From: Phreatobacter aquaticus
GTDB lineage: Bacteria > Pseudomonadota > Alphaproteobacteria > Rhizobiales > Phreatobacteraceae
NCBI RefSeq assembly: GCF_005160265.1
Contig: NZ_CP039865.1
Span: forward strand, 3,124,828 to 3,188,827
Reading direction: 5' to 3'
Length of the DNA stretch: 64,000 nt
Shown here: positions 20,213 through 28,663 of the stretch, in pieces
Layout: each line of letters starts with the position of its first letter
Numbering within the stretch: position 1 is the first letter of the stretch
Program-made: the position numbers and the translations under genes
The notes under the pieces: model-generated
What the model saw: only the letters and a program-made list of their open reading frames with translations
The model's database searches: none
What the model was told of the DNA's origin: nothing

Positions 20213-20731
20213 ATGAGCATGTCCGAAACCCCGTCGCCGGGGCTGTGGCGCCGGTTCACGGCCGCCTATGCGGCTCTGCTGTCGCATCTGCTGGTGGTCG
20301 CCGTCGCGATCCTGATCATTCCCGTCACGCTGCAGATCGTTTCGCGTCATACCGAGCTCATCCCGTCCTACATCTGGACCGAGGAGATGGCGCGCTTCCT
20401 GTTCATCTGGACAATCATCATCGGCGCCATGATCGGGGTGAGGGAATCCACCCATTTCGAGGTCGATCTCCTGCCAAGGCTCGGCGCAAGGGGAGAGGCC
20501 CTGGCCCGGCTTTGCGGCCGCATCGGCATTCTGGCGCTCTCTCTGGTCTTCGTCTGGGCCGGCATCCAGTTCACCCGCTTCGGCTGGTACCGCATCTCTG
20601 AACTGGCCGAGCTGCCGCTCTGGACGATCCACATCGCCTGGCCGCTCATGGGGCTCACCTGGCTCGTCTTCCTCGGCGAACTCTTCGTCGACGACCTGAA
20701 AATCATCCTCGGCAAGGACGTGCAGTCATGA
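20213..20731 (+). CDS. TRAP transporter small permease (DctQ)
   Basis: 172 residues with four membrane helices. It carries the DctQ signature YIWTEEMARFLFIWTIIIGAMIGVRESTHFEVDLL. ATG 20213 is used, with a second ATG two codons later. Its stop overlaps the start of dctM by 4 bases, so the two membrane subunits are coupled. Confidence 0.92.
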   Translation: MSMSETPSPGLWRRFTAAYAALLSHLLVVAVAILIIPVTLQIVSRHTELIPSYIWTEEMARFLFIWTIIIGAMIGVRESTHFEVDLLPRLGARGEALARLCGRIGILALSLVFVWAGIQFTRFGWYRISELAELPLWTIHIAWPLMGLTWLVFLGELFVDDLKIILGKDVQS

Positions 20732-22047
20732 CCGGTTCGGTTCTCTCCGCCGGTCAGGCGGCCTTCATCCTGTTCGGCTCGTTCTTTGGGCTGATGGTCT
20801 TTCGCGTTCCCGTCGCCTTCGCGCTCGGCCTCGCCTGTCTCCCCATCCTCGCCATTGAGCCCCGGCTCGATTCGATGACGCTGATGTCGGAGAGCTTCAA
20901 CGCCTTCAACTCCTTCATTCTGCTGGCTGTTCCGTTCTTCCTGCTGACTGCCAACCTGATGAATATCGGTGGCATCACCGACAGGTTGATGAAGCTGTCG
21001 CGCACCATGGTCGGCCACTGGCCGGGCGGCCTCGCGCAGATCAACGTCGTGCTGTCGATCTTCTTCGCCGGCATTTCCGGCTCGTCCACGGCAGACGCTG
21101 CCAGCCAGTCGAAGATCTTCATCGAGGCGCAGCGCAAGGAGGGCTACGACGACTCGTTCTCCGTCGCCATCACGGCCGTCTCGGCCGTGCTTGCGGTGAT
21201 CATCCCGCCGTCCATCCTGATGATCGTCTGGGGCGGCATCCTCACAACCTCGATCGGCGCGCTGTTTCTCGCCGGTATCGTCCCCGGCCTGCTGATCGGC
21301 GTCGCCCAGATGGCGACCGTCCACGCCTATGCGGTTCACCGGGGCTACCCGACCTATCCGCGGGCATCGTGGCGCGAGTTCATCTGCTCCTGCGCCCATT
21401 CCTTCCTGGCCCTGATGACGCCGGGCATCATCATCGGCGGCAAGATCTTCGGCTGGTTCACCGCCACCGAATCCGCGGCCATTGCCGTGCTCTATGCGGG
21501 CTTCCTGTCGCTCATCGTCTATCGCGAGATGGACATGAAGGGCCTCTATTCGGCCCTGCTCGACACCGGCAAGCTCGCCGGCATCACGCTGCTCTGCGTT
21601 GGCACCGCCAGCTGCTTTGGCTGGCTGCTCGCCTATTACAAGATCCCGGAAGCGATCCTCACCGGCGTGTCGGCCTGGGGCATGGGCTTCATGGCGACCG
21701 GTTTCTTCATCGCCTTCGTGTTCCTGGTGGTGGGCTGCTTCCTCGACGCCATTCCGGCCATCATCATCTGCGGGCCGATCCTTCAGCCGCTCGCCAAGGC
21801 GGTCGAGATGGACCCGGTCCATTTCGCCATGGTCGGCATTGTCAGCCTTGCCTTCGGCCTGGTGACGCCGCCCTATGGCCTCTGCCTGATGATCGCCTGC
21901 ACGGTCGCCGGCATGCGAATACGCGATGCCATCAAGGACACGATGATCATGCTCATCCCCATGCTGCTGGTGCTCGCACTGGTCATCATGTGGCCGGCGG
22001 TCTCACTGTTCCTGCCGAGCCTCGTCTCACCGGATTTCCTCAAGTGA
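20728..22047 (+). CDS. TRAP transporter large permease (DctM)
   Basis: 439 residues with about 11-12 helices. Conserved elements: FRVPVAFALGLACLPIL near the start, LLAVPFFLLTANLMN, FFAGISGSSTADAASQSKI, IPPSILMIVWGG and LVTPPYGLCLMIAC. It is the sodium-driven transport subunit that works with DctQ and the DctP protein. Confidence 0.93.
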   Translation: MTGSVLSAGQAAFILFGSFFGLMVFRVPVAFALGLACLPILAIEPRLDSMTLMSESFNAFNSFILLAVPFFLLTANLMNIGGITDRLMKLSRTMVGHWPGGLAQINVVLSIFFAGISGSSTADAASQSKIFIEAQRKEGYDDSFSVAITAVSAVLAVIIPPSILMIVWGGILTTSIGALFLAGIVPGLLIGVAQMATVHAYAVHRGYPTYPRASWREFICSCAHSFLALMTPGIIIGGKIFGWFTATESAAIAVLYAGFLSLIVYREMDMKGLYSALLDTGKLAGITLLCVGTASCFGWLLAYYKIPEAILTGVSAWGMGFMATGFFIAFVFLVVGCFLDAIPAIIICGPILQPLAKAVEMDPVHFAMVGIVSLAFGLVTPPYGLCLMIACTVAGMRIRDAIKDTMIMLIPMLLVLALVIMWPAVSLFLPSLVSPDFLK

Positions 22048-22094
22048 GGCTGGCCGGATCCTAATCGATCTCACCTGCATTGAAGGGCATGAAT

Positions 22095-22850
22095 ATGGAA
22101 TTTTCAGGCAAAGTAGCGATGGTGACCGGCGGCGCATCGGGCATCGGCGAGGCGGCGACGCGCGCCTTCGCCAAGGCGGGCGCCAAGGTCGTCTTCACCT
22201 ATATTTCCAGTGCCAAGGAGGCCAAGGCGCTGGAGGCCGAGATCAAGGCGGCTGGTGGCGATGCCCTCGCCATCAAGGCCGACCTGACCAAGAAGAGCGA
22301 TGCGGACGCGGCCTTCGACGCGGCGGTGAAGGCCTTCGGCACGGTCGACATCGTCTTCACCAATGCCGGCGGCATCCTGCAGCGCGTCAAGAACATCGAC
22401 GCGACCGAGGATCTCTGGCAGCGCGTGCTGGCGCTCAACGTCACCTCGACCTTCCTGACCTGTCAGGCGGCGATCCGCATCATGGAGCCGAAGAAGTCGG
22501 GCGTCATCGTCACCATGTCGTCGCTCGCCGCCATGAGCGGTGGCGGTCCCGGCGCCTCGCACTATGCGGCGTCGAAGGGTGCGATCGTCACCTATACCCG
22601 CGGCCTCGCCAAGGAGCTGGGCCCGAGCGGCATCCGGGTCAACGGCGTTGCGCCTGGCCTGATCGCCACCCGCTTCCACGAGCAGTTCAACACGCCGGAA
22701 GGCCGCAAGGCCGCCGTCGCCCAGACGCCGCTCGGCCGCGAAGGCACCGCCGAGGACGTCGCCAATCTCGTTCTGTTCCTCGCCTCCGAAAAGGCCTCGT
22801 TCATCACCGGCGAGACCGTGCAGATCAACGGCGGCACCGGGATGTACTGA
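22095..22850 (+). CDS. Short-chain dehydrogenase/reductase (classical SDR)
   Basis: 251-residue NAD(P)-dependent oxidoreductase. TGGASGIGE (11-19) binds the cofactor, NAGG follows at the fourth strand, and the active site YAASK has Tyr 157 and Lys 161; the C-terminus FITGETVQINGGTGMY is typical of FabG-like enzymes. ATG 22095 is chosen because AAGGG lies 7 bases before it; ATG 22089 is an alternative. It follows the TRAP genes and probably oxidises or reduces the imported substrate (inference). It converges with the hydrolase gene 12 bases later. Confidence 0.9.
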   Translation: MEFSGKVAMVTGGASGIGEAATRAFAKAGAKVVFTYISSAKEAKALEAEIKAAGGDALAIKADLTKKSDADAAFDAAVKAFGTVDIVFTNAGGILQRVKNIDATEDLWQRVLALNVTSTFLTCQAAIRIMEPKKSGVIVTMSSLAAMSGGGPGASHYAASKGAIVTYTRGLAKELGPSGIRVNGVAPGLIATRFHEQFNTPEGRKAAVAQTPLGREGTAEDVANLVLFLASEKASFITGETVQINGGTGMY

Positions 22851-22862
22851 CGAGCCGCCGCT

Positions 22863-23636
22863 TCAGGCAGCCGGCTTGCCGAAAAAGCTCTCGACCTGAT
22901 CCGCAATCCATTCCGGGCGGGTCACGGTCGGGACATGGCCGGCCCCTTCGGCGATCACCAGCCTGGCATTCGGGATCAGGGCCGCCAGCGTCTCCGACGA
23001 GGAGAGGGGGGTGATCACGTCCCGGCTGCCGTGCAGGACGAGGGTCGGAATGGCGATGGATGCCAGCCGGGATTCGATCTCGATCTCCTCGAGGCATTCG
23101 AGCAGCTGGATGGCGGCCGGACCATTCGACCGATTGACGATCTGCTTGCCCCAGGCGCGCTCGGCGTCACAATCGTCCTCCGGCGTGCAGGCATTGACGA
23201 AAGCCTCCATTGTGGCCGGGAAATTCGCCTTGCAGCCGCCGATCAACTGGTCGCGCTGCGGCGTGCGGGCGCCTGAGTAGCGCCCGGCGACGACCACCAG
23301 ACCGGAAAATCGCTCGGGCCTGCGCAAGACCGCTTCCAGAACGATGGCCGCCCCCGCCGACTCGGCGGCGATGACGCAGTCCTTGATGTCGAGGCGGTCG
23401 AGGACGGTGAAAAGGTCCGCAACCAGCATCTCGAATGTGATGGCTGCGGCTTTATGCGTTGTGCCGCCGGTGCCGCGATGGTCATAGGTCACCGTCCGCC
23501 AGGACCTGCTGAGAATGTCGAAGGGAGCGTGCCAGAGTTCGCCGCTGCCGACCCATCCGCCATGGGCAACAAACGTCCGTGGCCCCCGTCCAAAGGCGGA
23601 GACGAGCAGGTTGGCATCGGCGGTCTTGATGAACAT
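22863..23636 (-). CDS. Alpha/beta hydrolase
   Basis: 257 residues. The nucleophile elbow is AAESAGAA (Ser 93), the acid is in HGSRDVITPLSSS, and the His is in AEGAGHVPTVTRPEW. VAHGGWVGSGELW forms the oxyanion loop and YDHRGTGGTT follows the third strand. The C-terminal segment resembles lactonases and 3-oxoadipate enol-lactonase-type enzymes, but substrate cannot be assigned. It shares the gap with the TRAP/SDR genes in a convergent arrangement and may hydrolyse a lactone or ester in the same pathway. Confidence 0.86.
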   Translation of the reverse strand: MFIKTADANLLVSAFGRGPRTFVAHGGWVGSGELWHAPFDILSRSWRTVTYDHRGTGGTTHKAAAITFEMLVADLFTVLDRLDIKDCVIAAESAGAAIVLEAVLRRPERFSGLVVVAGRYSGARTPQRDQLIGGCKANFPATMEAFVNACTPEDDCDAERAWGKQIVNRSNGPAAIQLLECLEEIEIESRLASIAIPTLVLHGSRDVITPLSSSETLAALIPNARLVIAEGAGHVPTVTRPEWIADQVESFFGKPAA

Positions 23637-23738
23637 GGGAAGCCTCGTTGGCCGAAGGACATGCCTGCATGCTGGTGACCTACCCTAGGAGTAGGTCACG
23701 CCATTGCCAATCGACTTGTCGGAAGGCCGCAGTTCCAG

Positions 23739-24755
23739 TCACGACGTTGGATGCCAGCCGGCCTTCGCGAGGATCTGGTCGATCACCTTCTGGCTTGTCA
23801 GCCCCTCGGCACCGGAAACGATGGGATCGCGCCGATCCCGGATCGCATCGATGAAATCGGTGATCAGGCCGAGGTGCCAGTCATGGGGAAAGTCCATCGG
23901 ATTGGCGCCGCCGCCGGTGGCGCCGGTCTGGGTCACCTTCTCCTCGCGCCCGTCGTGCCAGCGCACGGCGAGATTGCCGCCGGCCATCCAGGCTGTTGCG
24001 GCGCTGCCCATGATCTCGATCCGCTCTTCCCCTCCGGGATAGGCAGCCGTCGTCGCCATCACGACGCCTGGCGCGCCATTGCCGAGCCGGATCAGCGCCG
24101 AGGCATAGTCCTCCGTCTCCACCTTGTGCACGGGCGTCGTCACCGCGTCGGCCGCCACCACAGCGCTGATGCCGACCAGCGAGCGGAACAGATCCAGTGT
24201 GTGGATCGCCTGCGTCATCAGCACACCGCCGCCGTCGCGCGCCATGGTGCAGCGTCCCGGCTGGTCGTAATAGGCCTGCGGTCGCCACCACGGCACGGTC
24301 ATCCAGGCCGAGGCGACGGCGCCGAGCGCGCCCTCATCCAGCAGCGCCTTCAGCCGCAGGCTGCCCGGACGGAACCGGTGTTGCAGAGCCACACCAAGCC
24401 GCCGGTCGGCCTTGCGGAAGGCGTCGACGAGCTTGGCGCCGCCCGCGACATCGATGTCGAGCGGCTTCTCCATCAGCACATGCTTGCCGGCGGCCGCCGC
24501 GCGCAGACCGAAATCGAGATGGGTGTTGGGCGGCGTCAGGATCCACACCGCGTCGATCTCGGGATCGGCAAAGATGCCGTCAATGTCGGTGGTGGTGGGG
24601 AAGGGGAAGCGGGCCGAGAAGGCCTGAAGCCGCTCCGGGCTGCGCGAGGCCGCGGCCTTCACCTCCACCCGGTCCGCGAGATCGATCAGGCTTTTCGCAT
24701 GCGGCTCCACCGCATTGCCGAGCCCGATCAATCCGACTCTCAGCCGCTGTGCCAT
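23739..24755 (-). CDS. Gfo/Idh/MocA family oxidoreductase
   Basis: 338 residues. The N-terminal Rossmann fold has VGLIGLGNAVEPHAKSL and WILTPPNTHLDFGLRAAAAGKHVLMEKPLDI (conserved EKP with catalytic Lys). The C-terminal half is the family's substrate beta-sheet, with GGGVLMTQAIHTLDLFRSLVG supplying the usual Asp/His pair. Members oxidise sugars, inositols or sugar acids with NAD(P). Located 102 bases upstream of the hydrolase on the same strand, it may act on the TRAP ligand. Confidence 0.88.
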   Translation of the reverse strand: MAQRLRVGLIGLGNAVEPHAKSLIDLADRVEVKAAASRSPERLQAFSARFPFPTTTDIDGIFADPEIDAVWILTPPNTHLDFGLRAAAAGKHVLMEKPLDIDVAGGAKLVDAFRKADRRLGVALQHRFRPGSLRLKALLDEGALGAVASAWMTVPWWRPQAYYDQPGRCTMARDGGGVLMTQAIHTLDLFRSLVGISAVVAADAVTTPVHKVETEDYASALIRLGNGAPGVVMATTAAYPGGEERIEIMGSAATAWMAGGNLAVRWHDGREEKVTQTGATGGGANPMDFPHDWHLGLITDFIDAIRDRRDPIVSGAEGLTSQKVIDQILAKAGWHPTS

Positions 24756-24867
24756 GTCGATGCCTCCCCATGTGCCGGTCTAGCGCCAGCTGTTGGGACG
24801 GAGCATGCGGGCGCGCCCGACGGGCTGCAAGCCGCGCGACAAGCATGGCCGCATGTACGGTATGACA

Positions 24868-24896
24868 AGGGCCGGTCACCTTGCGGTGCCGGCCCT
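24868..24896 (-). terminator. Stem-loop after the aminotransferase gene
   Basis: AGGGCCGG/CCGGCCCT stem continuing with CACC/GGTG across one bulged T and a TTGC loop, 25 bases beyond the aminotransferase stop. The T-rich tail is poor, so termination is inferred from position. Confidence 0.45.
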
Positions 24897-24920
24897 GGTC
24901 TGTGCTGGAAATAGGAAGGC

Positions 24921-26207
24921 TCAGGCGCCGACGACGGCGGCGAGCGAGGCTTCCAGGATGTCCATGCCCTTCTTCGCCTGCGCTTCCGGGATGGTCAGCG
25001 GCGCAAGAATGCGCACGACATTGGCGTCCGGGCCGCAGGTCAAGAGGATCAGGCCGTTCTCCTCGGCCTTGGCCACCAGCGCCGAAGTGGTCGCCGCATC
25101 CGGCTCACGGGTCTCGCGGTCCTTGACGATCTCGAAGGCAACCATCGCGCCGAGGCCACGGACATCGCCGATGCAGTTGAACGTGTTGCGCTTGGCCATG
25201 TCCTTCAGGCGCGACAGCATCATGTCGCCGATGGTGGAGGCCCGCGTGCAGAGCTGCTCCTTCTCGATGATGTCCAGCACCGCATGGGCCGCGGCCACCG
25301 CCACCGGCGAACCGGCATAGGTGCCGCCGAGGCCGCCGACCTGCGCGGAATCCATCACCTCGGCCCGGCCCGTCACCGCCGAGAGCGGAAAGCCGCCGCC
25401 AAGGCCCTTGGCCATGGTGACCATGTCGGGAACGATGCCGGCATATTCCGACGCGAACATCTTGCCGGTGCGGGCAATGCCGGTCTGGATCTCGTCGACG
25501 ATCATCAGGATGCCGTGCTTGTCGCAGAGCGCCCGCACCTCCTTCATGAACTCGAACGGGGCGATGTAGAAGCCGCCTTCGCCCTGCACCGGCTCGACGA
25601 TGATGGCGGCAACCTCCGACGCATCGACGTCGGAAGCAAACAGCTGTTTCAGATTGGCCATGGCGGCCGCCGTGTCGATGCCATGATAGGTCTTCGGATA
25701 GGCGACATGGAACACGCCGCCCGGCATCGGGCCGAAGCCCTTCTTGTAGGGCGAGACCTTGCCGGTCAGTGCCATGCCCATCATCGTGCGGCCGTGGAAG
25801 GCGCCGGCAAAGGCAACGATGGCCGAACGGCCGGTATAGTGACGCGCTGCCTTAACGGCATTCTCCACCGCCTCGACGCCGGTGGTCACCAGCAGCGTCT
25901 TCTTGGCATGGTCGCCAGGCGTCAGCTTGTTGAGGCGCTCGGCAAGAGCGATGTAGCTCTCGTAGGGCGCCACGTTGAAGCTCGTATGGGTGAAGGCTTC
26001 CAGCTGCTCCTTCACCGCGGCCATCACGTCGGGATGGCGGTGGCCGGTATTGACCACCGCGATGCCCGCGGCGAAATCGATGAACTCCTTGCCGTCGGCG
26101 TCCCACAGCGTGGCGTTTTCTGCGCGCACCGCGTAGATGCCCTTGGTGGCGATGCCACGCGGCACGGCGGCCTGCTGGCGGGTCGCGAGTTCGATATTGC
26201 TGGCCAT
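24921..26207 (-). CDS. gabT: 4-aminobutyrate aminotransferase-type class III aminotransferase
   Basis: 428-residue PLP enzyme that moves an omega-amino group (GABA or 5-aminovalerate) to 2-oxoglutarate. Visible features are DFAAGIAVVNTGHRHP, VTTGVEAVENAVKAAR, AFAGAFHGRTMMGMALTGK, the PLP Asp in LMIVDEIQTGIARTGKMFA and the Schiff-base Lys in TMAKGLGGGFPLSAV. This wording is close to GabT/PuuE throughout. ATG 26207 follows AAGGAGC. It is divergent from the XRE-cupin gene (128 bases), whose family often controls GABA and putrescine use. The aldehyde dehydrogenase on the other side could finish the pathway. Confidence 0.9.
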   Translation of the reverse strand: MASNIELATRQQAAVPRGIATKGIYAVRAENATLWDADGKEFIDFAAGIAVVNTGHRHPDVMAAVKEQLEAFTHTSFNVAPYESYIALAERLNKLTPGDHAKKTLLVTTGVEAVENAVKAARHYTGRSAIVAFAGAFHGRTMMGMALTGKVSPYKKGFGPMPGGVFHVAYPKTYHGIDTAAAMANLKQLFASDVDASEVAAIIVEPVQGEGGFYIAPFEFMKEVRALCDKHGILMIVDEIQTGIARTGKMFASEYAGIVPDMVTMAKGLGGGFPLSAVTGRAEVMDSAQVGGLGGTYAGSPVAVAAAHAVLDIIEKEQLCTRASTIGDMMLSRLKDMAKRNTFNCIGDVRGLGAMVAFEIVKDRETREPDAATTSALVAKAEENGLILLTCGPDANVVRILAPLTIPEAQAKKGMDILEASLAAVVGA

Positions 26208-26255
26208 GGCGGGGCTCCTTCGCAAAAGCTGGATCGTGCTATGACCGATAGCGCT

Positions 26256-26273
26256 TGCTCAAAATATCGAGCA
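26256..26273. promoter_or_regulatory. Candidate operator between gabT and the XRE-cupin gene
   Basis: Inverted repeat TGCTC-N8-GAGCA with an AT-rich centre. Its core GCTCAAAATA (26257-26266) occurs again, on the other strand, at 26960-26969 just upstream of the aldehyde dehydrogenase gene. It is probably bound by the adjacent XRE-cupin regulator; this is inference. Confidence 0.5.
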
Positions 26274-26335
26274 GAGAGAAAATCGCACGGCAACCATGCC
26301 GTGACGGTCCGGGTGGGCCATGGAAAGGTAGGCGA

Positions 26336-26911
26336 ATGGATTTCGACGTCGGAGCGCGATTGAGGGAACTGCGGGCTGCGGCCAAGCTGTCGCAGCGCGA
26401 GCTGGCCTCGCGCGCCTGTGTGCCCCATGGGCTGATCGCCACTGTCGAGCAGAACAAGTCGAGCCCGTCGATCGCATCGCTGCGCAAGATCCTCGACGGG
26501 CTGGGCGTCAGCTTCGTCGACTTCTTCTCTGTCGATTCCGCCAAGGCGGGCCAGATGTTCTTCGCTGCCGAGGAACTGATCGACCTGACATCCGTTCTCA
26601 CCGGATCAATGGAAACCAGCCGGGGCAGCATGCATTTCCGCCAGGTGGGGGACGCGCGCGCCCACAACCTCCAGATCCTGCACGAGCGCTACGAACCGGG
26701 CGCCGATACCGGCGAAGCCATGCTGGCGCACGCGTCCCGCGAGGGTGGTGTCGTCATATCAGGCGAACTGGAAGTGACAGTCGGGCAGGCCGTGCGGACG
26801 CTAAAGGTGGGCGAGGCCTATCTGTTCGACAGCCAGATCCCCCATCGGTTTCGCAATGTCGGTGATGAGCCATGCATCGTGGTGAGTGCCTGCACGCCAC
26901 CCTATCTGTGA
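26336..26911 (+). CDS. XRE-family regulator with C-terminal cupin (PuuR-like)
   Basis: 191 residues. The HTH_3 domain (about 6-62: ARLRELRAAAKLSQRELASRACVPHGLIATVEQNKSSPSIASLRKIL) is followed by a cupin barrel (about 110-190) with GGVVISGELEVTVGQ and YLFDSQIPHRFRNVGDEP. PuuR-like proteins of this plan repress polyamine/GABA genes and release DNA on binding the amine. ATG 26336 starts just before the helix-turn-helix. Being divergent from gabT and upstream of an aldehyde dehydrogenase gene supports control of both. Confidence 0.88.
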   Translation: MDFDVGARLRELRAAAKLSQRELASRACVPHGLIATVEQNKSSPSIASLRKILDGLGVSFVDFFSVDSAKAGQMFFAAEELIDLTSVLTGSMETSRGSMHFRQVGDARAHNLQILHERYEPGADTGEAMLAHASREGGVVISGELEVTVGQAVRTLKVGEAYLFDSQIPHRFRNVGDEPCIVVSACTPPYL

Positions 26912-26958
26912 GGATGGGGTCAGGCGGTCAGGTGCCCCGCGGTACCCGTTGCCAAACT

Positions 26959-26980
26959 GTATTTTGAGCGAAATCAGTAC
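26959..26980. promoter_or_regulatory. Candidate operator upstream of the aldehyde dehydrogenase gene
   Basis: An imperfect palindrome with TGTA/TACA ends (26958-26981) and ATTT-N6-AAAT inside, 24 bases before ATG 27005. The complementary strand carries GCTCAAAATA, the same 10-mer as in the gabT/XRE intergenic repeat. Confidence 0.45.
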
Positions 26981-27004
26981 ACTGCGCATATGGAGCGACG
27001 ATCG

Positions 27005-28435
27005 ATGAGCAAGCACAATCTCGAATTCTACATCGACGGCCAATGGGTCGCCCCGGCGCGGCTGACCAAGCTCGACGTGATCGATCCCTCCACGGAAGAG
27101 GCCTTTACCGAGATCGCGCTCGGCTCAGTCGAGGACACCGACAAGGCGGTGGCGGCGGCGAAGAAGGCCTTTGCCTCGTTCTCACGCACCAGCCGCCAGG
27201 AGCGCATCGAACTGCTCGAGAGCGTCATCGAGACCTACAAGAAGCGCTCCGGCGACATGGCGGAAGCCATTTCGCGCGAAATGGGCGCGCCGATGACGCT
27301 TGCCCGCACCGCCCATGTCGGCGCAGGCCTTGGCCATCTCGCCCAGGCGCTCGCTGTGCTGCGCACCTATGAATTCGACGAGATCATCAACAAGACCATG
27401 GTGACCCGCGAGCCGGTCGGCGTCTGCGCGCTGATCACGCCGTGGAACTGGCCGATGAACCAGGTCGGATGCAAGGTCGGCCCGGCGCTCGCGGTTGGCT
27501 GCACCATGGTGCTGAAGCCCTCCGAGGTCGCTCCGGTCTCGGGCCTCGTCTTCTCCGAGATCATGCACGAGGCGGGCGTGCCTGCCGGCGTCTACAACAT
27601 GGTCAATGGCGATGGCGCGACCGTCGGCAGCCGCCTGTCGAGCCATCCCGATATCGACATGGTGTCGTTCACTGGCTCGACCCGTGCTGGCATTCTCGTC
27701 GCCAAGTCGGCGGCCGAGACGGTCAAGCGCGTCGCCCAGGAACTGGGTGGCAAGTCGCCCAATATCATCCTGGACGATGCCGATTTCAGCCGGGCCATCA
27801 CCCATGGCGTGAAGCTCTGCTTCAACAATTCCGGCCAGTCCTGCAACGCGCCGACCCGCATGCTGGTGCCGCGCACCCGCCAGGACGAGGTGATCGACAT
27901 TGCGCGCCGCGTTGCCGACGAGACGGTGGTTGGCGATCCCCGCGTCGAGACCTCGATGATCGGCCCGGTGGTCAGCGAGATCCAATTCAACAAGATCCAG
28001 GGCCTGATCGAGACCGCCATCCAGGAGAAGGCGAAGCTCGTCGCTGGCGGCCCGGGCCGTCCGCCGGGCCTGAACAAGGGCTATTACGTCCGCCCGACCG
28101 TCTTCGCCGATGTCCACAACGGCATGACCATCGCCCGCGAGGAAGTGTTCGGTCCGGTGCTCTCGATCCTGCCCTACGAGAACGAGGACCAGGCCGTCGA
28201 GATCGCCAATGACACGGTCTACGGCCTGTCGAGCTATGTCACCTCCGGCAATCTCGACCATGCCCGCGCCTTCGCCCGGCGGATCCGGGCCGGCATGGTC
28301 CACATCAATGGCGCCGGCGGCGATCTGGCAGCCCCGTTCGGCGGCTACAAGCAGTCCGGCAACGGCCGCGAATGGGGCCGCTACGGCTTCGAGGATTTCC
28401 TCGAGGTGAAGTCGATGTTTGGCTATCAGGGCTGA
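27005..28435 (+). CDS. NAD(P)-dependent aldehyde dehydrogenase
   Basis: 476 residues. Catalytic Cys 280 lies in NNSGQSCNAPTRM and general base Glu 246 in RVAQELGGKSPNI; CALITPWNWPMNQ and FTGSTRAGILVAKSA are the cofactor motifs, and PFGGYKQSGNGREWGRYG closes the chain. ATG 27005 is preferred because GGAG lies 9 bases before it; ATG 26990 would add five residues. The active-site loop SGQSC differs from the GQxC of many family members but keeps the nucleophile. It may oxidise the semialdehyde made by the nearby aminotransferase, but the broad family allows other substrates. Confidence 0.9.
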   Translation: MSKHNLEFYIDGQWVAPARLTKLDVIDPSTEEAFTEIALGSVEDTDKAVAAAKKAFASFSRTSRQERIELLESVIETYKKRSGDMAEAISREMGAPMTLARTAHVGAGLGHLAQALAVLRTYEFDEIINKTMVTREPVGVCALITPWNWPMNQVGCKVGPALAVGCTMVLKPSEVAPVSGLVFSEIMHEAGVPAGVYNMVNGDGATVGSRLSSHPDIDMVSFTGSTRAGILVAKSAAETVKRVAQELGGKSPNIILDDADFSRAITHGVKLCFNNSGQSCNAPTRMLVPRTRQDEVIDIARRVADETVVGDPRVETSMIGPVVSEIQFNKIQGLIETAIQEKAKLVAGGPGRPPGLNKGYYVRPTVFADVHNGMTIAREEVFGPVLSILPYENEDQAVEIANDTVYGLSSYVTSGNLDHARAFARRIRAGMVHINGAGGDLAAPFGGYKQSGNGREWGRYGFEDFLEVKSMFGYQG

Positions 28436-28551
28436 CGTTCCACGTCACCCGGTACCCGCGGTTGTCCGCCCCGTTCCGGCCTCCGGAGCGGGGCGGATTG
28501 CTTTCAGGCTGCCGATCGGGCAAGTCGGAATGATCTCACCCCTCGGATCAC

Positions 28552-28572
28552 TACGTATTTGTTCGCGATACG
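28552..28572. promoter_or_regulatory. Candidate IclR operator
   Basis: Perfect inverted repeat CGTAT (28554-28558) / ATACG (28568-28572), about 92 bases before the IclR start. TACGTATTTG (28552-28561) is also present at 18902-18911 in front of the TRAP operon. Confidence 0.45.
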
Positions 28573-28663
28573 GGCGTATTGAATATCAATGTAAGCTTGT
28601 CGCCATTGTCGCTGTGCCGCCGGTTGCGGGAAGGGCGGCACCTGCGCCAGGGACGAGCTTTCA

